In this document: positions 15,593-20,786 of the stretch, one piece after another
Layout of the letters: every line of letters starts with the position of its first letter
Numbering within the stretch: the stretch's first letter is position 1
Assembly: GCA_026193435.1 (NCBI GenBank)
Contig: JAPHUN010000133.1
Coordinates: 1 to 20,786, forward strand
Source: Chlorobium sp.
Lineage (GTDB): Bacteria; Bacteroidota; Chlorobiia; Chlorobiales; Chlorobiaceae
Length of the DNA stretch: 20,786 nt
Direction of reading: 5' to 3'
Translations under genes and position numbers: made by a program
Notes under the pieces: model-generated
The model's database searches: none
Told to the model about the DNA's origin: nothing
The model's input: only the letters and a program-made list of their open reading frames with translations

Positions 15593-15631
15593 GGTACGTT
15601 TACTTATGCGTACCGCATGTCATGCGGTACG
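15593..15631 (-). promoter_or_regulatory. 23-base perfect palindrome with an alternative pairing arm between paralogs D and C
   Basis: Positions 15609-15631 are a perfect inverted repeat: 11-base arms CGTACCGCATG and CATGCGGTACG around a single central base. A further GGTACG at 15593-15598 can instead pair with CGTACC at 15609-15614 across a 10-base loop, so two mutually exclusive stems are possible in the minus-strand RNA, as in attenuators. It lies 42 bases past the end of paralog D and about 24 bases above the candidate -35 of paralog C. No T-run follows. It could be an operator, an attenuator-like leader or an RNA-processing stem. Confidence 0.6.
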
Positions 15632-15673
15632 GAGCTGCTGACTCTGGCTTTTCGGTAGTTGAGCGCGTCGCTT

Positions 15674-16909
15674 TCAGTCTCTCTGCATGATCAGTTCAGT
15701 GAGATAGCTTTTAAGGGACTGGTGTTTTGACAGCCCTACTTTTTTGTGCATTCTGTAGCGAATGCTTTCCATTCCCCGGGTAGAAATGCCCACTGAGCGC
15801 GCGATATCCCTTGTGTTGTAATTCAGCTTTATCAGCAGGCAGATTCGTAGCTCCCGCTGGTTCAGGTTCGGGTGTTTTTTCTGGAGTTTTGACAGGAACT
15901 CGGAATCAGTTGTCGTAAGCTCAATATTGAGCCTCTTTTCTATAAGCTCGGTGTCGATCATGTTTGAGCATATATCGATCATGGTTCTTTTTTGACCCTG
16001 ATCGATATCCAGCGTAGCGATCAGGTCGAGAAGCTGGCGAAGGGCCGATGTTTTTTCAACAACCGCCGTAGATATCCTCGTAAGTTCCATCTCCTGCGTG
16101 GCGATTCTTGCTGTGAGTGCCGATTTTTCCTTTTCCAGCTGATTTTTGAGCTTTTTATACAGCTCCTTCTGTGCGTTGAGCAGAATATTTTTTTCTGTAA
16201 GAGTTTTTTCACCGTCCTGTTCAATCTGTCTCAGTTCCTGTTCCTTATCGCGTGATATTTCCAGAAGATCGCTCTGAAGATGACTGATCGCCTGGAAAAA
16301 GGGGAGCAGTTTGTCGTCGTTTGACGGCATGGGAATGCTCTGTTCCATCATGTCAAGCCAGGAAATTCTGGCAAGTGCAGAAAGAAACTCATTTTTCTGA
16401 AGTTCGTATTTCTCTTCCTCAGCACTTTCATAGATTGTGCCGACAGGTAATCCTTCTTTCCAGGCCAAAGTCGCGTTTACTGCTTCGGTATAGTGTTGCT
16501 TGATGAGTACCGTCATATCTTCAGGTACCATTGCGGCAAACGTTTCGACCACTGTAAGGCACCCGGGCTCCACGTTAAAGAAGACGACTATGCCGAAGTT
16601 TACTCTACGGTTATAGATAAGATTGGCAATCTGTTTTTTATACGTCAGCGAAATATTGGTGATGTGCTTCATGTTCCATAAGAGGCAGACAGGCTTGTTC
16701 TCGATCTTCGAATCCTGAAGTACAGTCTGAAGCATGCCGATGTTCATGGTATCAAGAGAAATGTCATGATCTGCTTCTATACTATAGAGAATAATGTCTT
16801 TTCCGAGACGTTTAACGACTTTCTGATACCCGTCGTTATTGTCTTTATGGGAGGTTCGCCAGTTCGGGCTTTCAGTTATTTCCATATTTGATACTGTACA
16901 GGTACTCAT
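15674..16909 (-). CDS. STAS/SEC14-like, coiled-coil, LuxR-type HTH regulator (array paralog D, first gene)
   Basis: First of four tandem paralogs in transcription order; 411 residues. Domains in order: N-terminal alpha/beta domain about 30-150 (RLGKDIILYSIEAD, NKPVCLLWNMKHITNISLTY, IVVFFNVEPG, VVETFAAMVP, HYTEAV), which I read as STAS/SEC14 (SpoIIAA-like); a conserved helical block 168-220 (EFLSALARISWLDMMEQSIP, LLPFFQAISHLQSDLL); coiled coil 215-300 (KLKNQLEKEKSALTARIA, TQEMELTRISTAVVEKTSAL); LuxR-type HTH 345-405 (KHPNLNQRELRICLLIKLNY, NTRDIARSVGISTRGMESIR). The HTH matches the class at the C-terminus of many Bacteroidota two-component and triple-tyrosine (Y_Y_Y) regulators, but no sensor kinase or receiver domain is attached. 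The N-domain assignment is inference. A good sigma70-type promoter lies 85-113 bases upstream. There is no Shine-Dalgarno sequence. Confidence 0.84.
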   Translation of the reverse strand: MSTCTVSNMEITESPNWRTSHKDNNDGYQKVVKRLGKDIILYSIEADHDISLDTMNIGMLQTVLQDSKIENKPVCLLWNMKHITNISLTYKKQIANLIYNRRVNFGIVVFFNVEPGCLTVVETFAAMVPEDMTVLIKQHYTEAVNATLAWKEGLPVGTIYESAEEEKYELQKNEFLSALARISWLDMMEQSIPMPSNDDKLLPFFQAISHLQSDLLEISRDKEQELRQIEQDGEKTLTEKNILLNAQKELYKKLKNQLEKEKSALTARIATQEMELTRISTAVVEKTSALRQLLDLIATLDIDQGQKRTMIDICSNMIDTELIEKRLNIELTTTDSEFLSKLQKKHPNLNQRELRICLLIKLNYNTRDIARSVGISTRGMESIRYRMHKKVGLSKHQSLKSYLTELIMQRD

Positions 16910-16942
16910 GATGTGTTTGTTACTTAAGGCATTTGAAACTCA

Positions 16943-16995
16943 TATGCGCATTAAAGTACGTTCTCTGGTGTGCGATTTGGTGTACTTTTATGCAT
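16943..16995 (-). repeat. Imperfect inverted repeat across the start of the array transcript
   Basis: AAAGTAC at 16953-16959 and GTACTTT at 16982-16988 are exact inverted copies 22 bases apart. With one 2-base indel the similarity extends outward (TATGC-GC-ATTAAAGTAC against TATGCATAAAAGTAC). One arm sits at the predicted transcription start and touches the -10 region. It may be an operator for a dimer, or a stem in the leader RNA. Confidence 0.5.
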
Positions 16996-17022
16996 AATAG
17001 ATATTATTTTTGTTTTTGTAAA
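16994..17022 (-). promoter_or_regulatory. Sigma70-type promoter of the regulator array
   Basis: On the minus strand TTTACA (5 of 6) at 17022-17017 and TATTAT (5 of 6) at 16999-16994 are separated by exactly 17 bases in an A+T-rich stretch. The predicted start is near 16987, giving a leader of about 78 bases to the paralog D ATG. This is the best promoter match noticed in the window. Confidence 0.65.
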
Positions 17023-17201
17023 GAAATAATGGAGGATTTTGTCTTAAATACACTACGGCGGCGACGTGGTAGGGGATCCCGTGGATGTCCATGAAGACCG
17101 CTCAGGAGTGGGGCAGTGATCGCTATGCTCTGATTGTGTGAAACGTTCTGAGTCGTTTATATTGACTATCGTTAGTGTCCCTGAACTGTCGATGTTTTAC
17201 T

Positions 17202-17672
17202 ATGAAGCATTCACTGCTTTTTGTCTGTTATGAAAATATATGCCGTTCGCCAATGGCCGAAGGGATTTTTTCGAGGCTTATTGCGGAGGGAATGAGTCAT
17301 GATCTGTTTACCGTGGCGTCAGCCGGAACGGTCTGTTCCCAGAAAGGAGAACCGCCTGACAGCCGGGCAGTCTCAACCGCATTAGCTCACGGGATTGATA
17401 TTTCAGCACAAAGGGCCCGCTGTATCCACGATATGGAGATTGACCGGTTTACGAAGATATTTGTCATGGACGTCGACAACTACCATGATATTATCCGGTA
17501 CGGTAACACCATGAGTGAGTCCCTTCCGGTATCTATGGTGGCCGATTACCTGACGGATTCTTCTGTGGGCACGATTGATGATCCCTACTACGGGACAACG
17601 GATGATTTTTTGACGGTGTATTACCTTCTCTCCGAGGCATTGGGTAATATTTACAAGGAATTATCGCCGTGA
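17202..17672 (+). CDS. Low-molecular-weight protein-tyrosine phosphatase family
   Basis: A 156-residue cytosolic phosphatase of the LMW-PTP/ArsC-like fold. The P-loop is CYENICRS (Cys9, Arg15), which satisfies C-x5-R-S, followed by PMAEGIF as in the family. The general-acid loop is DDPYYG (Asp127), and SAGT and DSRA lie at their usual places. The P-loop differs from the common CLGNICRS: Leu-Gly is replaced by Tyr-Glu. I prefer the ATG at 17202 because the family starts a few residues before the P-loop; an in-frame GTG at 17175 would add nine residues (MSLNCRCFT) with no typical content. Its TGA overlaps the GTG of the next gene by four bases (GTGA), so the two are coupled. Substrates could be phosphotyrosine or phosphoarginine proteins; sequence does not decide. 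Confidence 0.9.
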   Translation: MKHSLLFVCYENICRSPMAEGIFSRLIAEGMSHDLFTVASAGTVCSQKGEPPDSRAVSTALAHGIDISAQRARCIHDMEIDRFTKIFVMDVDNYHDIIRYGNTMSESLPVSMVADYLTDSSVGTIDDPYYGTTDDFLTVYYLLSEALGNIYKELSP

Positions 17673-18568
17673 TAAAAAAGACAACCTTTATCATCAATCC
17701 GGCCGCTGATAAAGGCCGGGCAGCGCTCAAGATGGTCGATGTCGAGAGAGCGGTTGCCGGAGCGCTGCACGCGTCGGTTTACAGAAGCGAGTATTCCGGC
17801 CATACATCGGTTATTGCCGGCAAGGCGCTTTTTGACAGCAGAGCGGTTGTTGCCTGCGGAGGCGACGGAACGGCTCACGAGATTGCAAATGTTCTGGCCT
17901 ATACCGATGTACGTCTGGGCATACTTCCATCGGGTTCCGCAAATGATTTCATGAAGTCATTCGATCATCGGTTTGCATGTGACTATCCGGTTGAAGCGTA
18001 TCTGGACGCTGACTCAGTCCCTGTGGATCTCGGAAGGGTCAATGGTGAGGGGGAATTTCAGCGGTATTTTCTGAATTCTTTTGGTCTCGGGCTTACAGGG
18101 AGAATCGCCGGCAAGGTACGAAATACGAAATGGCTCAAGGGGGAGCTTGTCTACCTTAATGCTTTGCTTGGTGTACTGTTAGGCTATAAACCGTCAAAAA
18201 TGCATATTAAGCTCATTACCCCTGAAAGTACCATAGAAATCAATGAGCCGATATTTGCTTTTTCAATTGGAAACGGGCGCATCGAGGGAGGAAAGTTTCA
18301 TATTGCTCCGGAAGCCGAACTCAATGACGGTCTGCTCGATGTTTGTATACTGAAATCTGTTCCGAAAGTAAAGTTTATTGCATACGCTTTGAAATATACC
18401 CGCGGTACCCAGATCTTCGATTCTCAGGTCATCTACAGTAAGGTCAGGGCGGTAGAGCTTGAGCTTTTTGAGCCTGAGACCATGCACATGGATGGTGAAG
18501 TGTTTGAGGATGTTTGCGGAAAAATCAGCATTGAAAACGCTCCTTCCTGCATAAACGTGCTTTGTTGA
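17669..18568 (+). CDS. YegS/DagK-type lipid kinase (diacylglycerol kinase catalytic domain)
   Basis: A 299-residue member of the soluble diacylglycerol kinase/sphingosine kinase superfamily (YegS, DgkB, BmrU group). These enzymes phosphorylate a lipid hydroxyl with ATP at the membrane face. Visible motifs: INPAADKGRA (residues about 9-18), the nucleotide-binding GGDGT (64-68) followed by HEIANVL, and LPSGSANDFMKSF (87-97), corresponding to the usual GTGNDFA block. The C-terminal beta-rich half contains NSFGLGLTGRIAGK, GNGRIEGGKFHIAPEAELND and MHMDGEVFED, typical of the family. The GTG start lies in a four-base overlap with the phosphatase stop, indicating a two-gene operon. The exact lipid substrate is not readable from sequence; diacylglycerol recycling is the generic role. 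Confidence 0.92.
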   Translation: MIKKTTFIINPAADKGRAALKMVDVERAVAGALHASVYRSEYSGHTSVIAGKALFDSRAVVACGGDGTAHEIANVLAYTDVRLGILPSGSANDFMKSFDHRFACDYPVEAYLDADSVPVDLGRVNGEGEFQRYFLNSFGLGLTGRIAGKVRNTKWLKGELVYLNALLGVLLGYKPSKMHIKLITPESTIEINEPIFAFSIGNGRIEGGKFHIAPEAELNDGLLDVCILKSVPKVKFIAYALKYTRGTQIFDSQVIYSKVRAVELELFEPETMHMDGEVFEDVCGKISIENAPSCINVLC

Positions 18569-18720
18569 GCCGGAAGCCGGGAGCAGGAAGGCCGAAGATC
18601 GACGGGAGAAGCAGGAGTGTGCATGCCGTTTGCATGGTTCAGGGAAGTTGACGACAAGCCCTGCAGCAGGGCACCGGTTGTTCATAGTGCGGAATAACGG
18701 AGAATAACAAGTTTCTTTGT

Positions 18721-19974
18721 ATGCAGATAGTCATATTCGAAGACGAGAAAGTTCACGGGTTTCGCCCGCTGGTGCATTTCAAGCCTGTTTACGGACTTTT
18801 TACCGGATGCAGGAATCTCTTGCAGAAGTTTTGTTTTTATCTGGGTGCCGACGTCACATTTTCCTGCCATCTTCGCCGTTATCTCCAACCCTATTACCGT
18901 TCTCATCTTCCGGTTTTTCAGCCTGGTGTCGATCCGCAGAGAGATATTCTGCTGGTAAACGGTCGATTGTTGTGCGATGAGAAAGCGGCAACCATCATAC
19001 GTGACCATCCCCCCGATCCCGGCCAGTGTCTGATGCAGGGAGACGAACTTGTCCTCGCGAGAGTCAATGAGGCCCGTATTGTGTCAGCTGAAAACATGCT
19101 TCCTGATTATTTCGATACAGAACAGCTGGCAGCAGAGAGTGAGACCGTCGTTGCGGAGGGATTCAGGTTGCTGCGAAATATCTGGGACCCGGTTGCTTTT
19201 CATCCTGGAGAGCTGCATCGTGAAGCTTTTTCACTCGAGCTCGGAAGAATCTCCGGCAGAGTATCGTCACGCGCGGGACTGGAGAATCCGGAAAGTATAT
19301 TTGTCGGTGAGGGAGCTGTGATCAAGGCGGGAGCTCTGCTGGATGCTGAAGAGGGATTTGTGTATGTGAGTCCCGGCGCGGTCGTGGAGCCTCAGGCGGT
19401 TCTTGCAGGAAACGTTTTCGCGGGTGAGTTCTCCTGTGTCAGGACCGGAGCGAATCTGCACAGTAATGTCTTTGTCGGCAGGGCTTCAAAAGCCGGGGGT
19501 GAGATAGAGGATGCCGTTGTAGAGCCCTATGCGAACAAACAGCATGAGGGTTTTCTCGGTCACTCGTATATCTCTTCGTGGTGTAATCTCGGGGCGGGAA
19601 CAAATACATCGGATTTGAGGAACAACTACGGCAAAGTAAAGCTCCAGGTTGAAAATATGGAGTTTCGCACCGGTGAGCAGTTCCTCGGGCTTCTTATGGG
19701 AGAGCATGCGAAGTGTTCCATCAACTCGATGTTCAATACCGGTACCGTCGCAGGAGCTTCTTCAAATATTTTCGGTGGCGGATTTCCTCCTAAATATATT
19801 CCTTCTTTTTCCTGGGGAGGGCCCGGATCGGGGTTTCAGCCCTATGATATAGAAAAAGCGGTTGAAACCGCACGTGTAGTTATGGGCCGCCGAAATATCA
19901 GGATGTGCGATGCCTACGAAACAATGTTCCGTTATGTCGCGGCTGTTGAACAGGATAGTGGTACCGCTGTGTAG
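18721..19974 (+). CDS. GlmU-like sugar nucleotidyltransferase with left-handed beta-helix
   Basis: A 417-residue protein of the alternative GlmU family found in Bacteroidota and Chlorobi (putative UDP-GlcNAc diphosphorylase/glucosamine-1-phosphate N-acetyltransferase). The N-terminal half starts IVIFEDEKVHGFRPLVHFKP and has the degenerate nucleotidyltransferase layout seen in this group, including an ILLVNGRLLCD segment. The C-terminal half, from about residue 190, carries left-handed beta-helix hexad repeats (VGEGAVIKAGALLDAEEGFV, VSPGAVVEPQAVLAGNVF) and the acyltransferase-type block GHSYISSWCNLGAGTNTSDL RNNYG. The classical GlmU start (L-A-A-G-x-GTRM) is absent. Likely role: UDP-GlcNAc supply for peptidoglycan and LPS. 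A 152-base spacer separates it from the lipid kinase gene. No clear Shine-Dalgarno sequence precedes the ATG. Confidence 0.85.
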   Translation: MQIVIFEDEKVHGFRPLVHFKPVYGLFTGCRNLLQKFCFYLGADVTFSCHLRRYLQPYYRSHLPVFQPGVDPQRDILLVNGRLLCDEKAATIIRDHPPDPGQCLMQGDELVLARVNEARIVSAENMLPDYFDTEQLAAESETVVAEGFRLLRNIWDPVAFHPGELHREAFSLELGRISGRVSSRAGLENPESIFVGEGAVIKAGALLDAEEGFVYVSPGAVVEPQAVLAGNVFAGEFSCVRTGANLHSNVFVGRASKAGGEIEDAVVEPYANKQHEGFLGHSYISSWCNLGAGTNTSDLRNNYGKVKLQVENMEFRTGEQFLGLLMGEHAKCSINSMFNTGTVAGASSNIFGGGFPPKYIPSFSWGGPGSGFQPYDIEKAVETARVVMGRRNIRMCDAYETMFRYVAAVEQDSGTAV

Positions 19975-20149
19975 TTTCCGGTCTTTCCGCATTTGTTTTT
20001 TCATTATGTTATGCTTTTGTCGGGCTTGCTATCGTCTCAATTTCAGTGATTTGAGTTCCGGAAAAAATGGATTGACCGGGAAATACGATGATTTCGCTTT
20101 CCGCTCAACGCATCAGCATTTCTACATCTTTTAAAAGCTCTCAGAACAG

Positions 20150-20713
20150 ATGGTCCTTGTCATAGATAATTACGACTCCTTTACCTATAACCTTGTGCAG
20201 TATATGGGCGAACTCGGTGCAGACGTAGATGTTGCGCGTAACGATGAGGTTACGGTGGCGGATGTTCTTGACCGGAAACCTGAAAAAATAGTGATTTCTC
20301 CGGGTCCCGGTACTCCTGAGAACGCGGGTATATCGGTGCCGCTGATCAGGTCGCTCGAAGGGCGAATACCCCTTCTCGGAGTCTGTCTGGGGCATCAGGC
20401 AATAGGAGAGGCGCTTGGAGGAAAGGTGGTTCGGGCACGTGATATCATGCATGGCAAGACCTCTCTGATTTATCATGATAACCAGGGAATATTCGCGGGC
20501 ATTGACAATCCCTTTATAGCGACCCGTTATCACTCTCTTATTGTCGAAAGAGAAACGCTGCCTGAGGAACTCACCGTCAGAGCCTGGACGGAAGACAGGA
20601 TTATCATGGGAATGGATTGCCGTTCTTTGAATCTCTACGGGGTGCAGTTTCATCCTGAGTCAATCATGACCCGGGAGGGGAAACAGATTATCAGAAATTT
20701 TCTTGAACTTTGA
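20150..20713 (+). CDS. trpG: Anthranilate / aminodeoxychorismate synthase glutamine amidotransferase subunit
   Basis: A 187-residue class I glutamine amidotransferase that supplies ammonia to anthranilate synthase (tryptophan) or aminodeoxychorismate synthase (folate). The start VLVIDNYDSFTYNLVQYMGE and the motifs VISPGPGTPENAG, GVCLGHQAIGEALGG (nucleophile Cys79), TRYHSL and VQFHPES (His168, Glu170) complete the catalytic triad and match TrpG/PabA throughout. Sequence alone does not separate TrpG from PabA, and one protein may serve both. The partner trpE/pabB gene is not adjacent in the visible part. Length is normal for a free-standing subunit. The ATG is preceded by TCAGAACAG, with no clear Shine-Dalgarno sequence. 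Confidence 0.93.
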   Translation: MVLVIDNYDSFTYNLVQYMGELGADVDVARNDEVTVADVLDRKPEKIVISPGPGTPENAGISVPLIRSLEGRIPLLGVCLGHQAIGEALGGKVVRARDIMHGKTSLIYHDNQGIFAGIDNPFIATRYHSLIVERETLPEELTVRAWTEDRIIMGMDCRSLNLYGVQFHPESIMTREGKQIIRNFLEL

Positions 20714-20719
20714 AATCAC

Positions 20720-20786
20720 ATGCCTGATCAAGTGAAAAAATCCGATAGAAAGGATGTGGTGAGCGGTAAAGTACAGCCTCCCGATA
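20720..20786 (+). CDS. Start of an unidentified gene cut off by the window end
   Basis: An ATG six bases after the trpG stop opens a frame that stays open to the window end (22 codons: MPDQVKKSDR, then KDVVSGKVQPPD). The hydrophilic, lysine-rich start could be the N-terminal tail of a cytosolic protein. No Shine-Dalgarno sequence is seen. The short gap suggests cotranscription with trpG. The stretch is too short to recognise a family. Confidence 0.45.
   Translation, partial: MPDQVKKSDRKDVVSGKVQPPD

Noticed and set aside
11603..16909. The four-gene array as a mobile or defence island
   Set aside because: No integrase, transposase, tRNA, direct terminal repeat or nuclease gene flanks it, and base composition looks like that of the neighbours.
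17023..17174. Short open frames before the phosphatase gene (ATG at about 17032 and 17090)
   Set aside because: They encode only 21 and 16 residues, have low-complexity or unrecognisable sequence, and lack good ribosome sites.
17175..17201. GTG 17175 as the start of the phosphatase
   Set aside because: It adds nine residues before the usual LMW-PTP start and has no ribosome site; the family normally begins just before the P-loop.
19975..20149. A small gene or regulatory RNA before trpG
   Set aside because: A frame from 19910 to 20134 exists but starts inside the GlmU-like gene and shows no recognisable content; no terminator-antiterminator pair or leader peptide rich in Trp was seen.

Overview
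The window is a chromosomal segment that almost certainly comes from a green sulfur bacterium (Chlorobiaceae, near Chlorobium or Prosthecochloris). The strongest reason is a bchY gene (chlorophyllide a reductase subunit Y, needed for bacteriochlorophyll a). It is supported by a Bacteroidota/Chlorobi-type GlmU-like sugar nucleotidyltransferase, Bacteroidota/Chlorobi-type LuxR-class HTH regulators, CMP-KDO synthetase (Gram-negative LPS) and roughly even base composition. The assignment is an inference from gene content; no 16S or other taxonomic marker is present.

Layout. Positions 1-2744 (+): the 3' part of citrate synthase gltA, a 163-base spacer rich in short tandem repeats, gatC, a DUF167/YggU protein and kdsB. 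Positions 2719-3930 (-): xseA, whose end overlaps kdsB. Positions 4070-5835 (+): a small protein with two HU/IHF-like domains, translationally coupled to bchY. Positions 5822-6655 (-): rpmE followed by frr, with frr overlapping the end of bchY. Positions 6793-9909 (+): recG and rsgA. Positions 10157-11530 (+): a short succinate-semialdehyde dehydrogenase-type ALDH. Positions 11603-16909 (-): four tandem paralogous regulators of 407-412 residues. Positions 17202-20786 (+): a low-molecular-weight tyrosine phosphatase overlapping a YegS-type lipid kinase gene, the GlmU-like protein, a TrpG/PabA glutamine amidotransferase and the first 22 codons of one more gene.

Most of the window is housekeeping: central carbon metabolism, tRNA amidation, LPS precursor, DNA repair, ribosome function and pigment synthesis. 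The exceptional part is the four-gene array at 11.6-16.9 kb. Each protein has the same order: an N-terminal alpha/beta domain resembling STAS/SEC14 (SpoIIAA-like) domains, a conserved helical block, a coiled coil, and a C-terminal LuxR/GerE-like HTH of the kind common in Bacteroidota. They have no receiver domain and no kinase domain, so they look like an expanded one-component or partner-switch-linked regulator family. Three of the genes have palindromic DNA in the upstream spacer and the fourth has a palindrome just inside its 5' coding end. Two of the upstream palindromes overlap probable -10 boxes, which suggests auto- or cross-regulation within the array.

No rRNA, tRNA, CRISPR array, insertion sequence or phage gene was recognised. 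No spacer longer than 300 bases lacks a gene; the largest (16910-17201) holds the promoter region of the regulator array.
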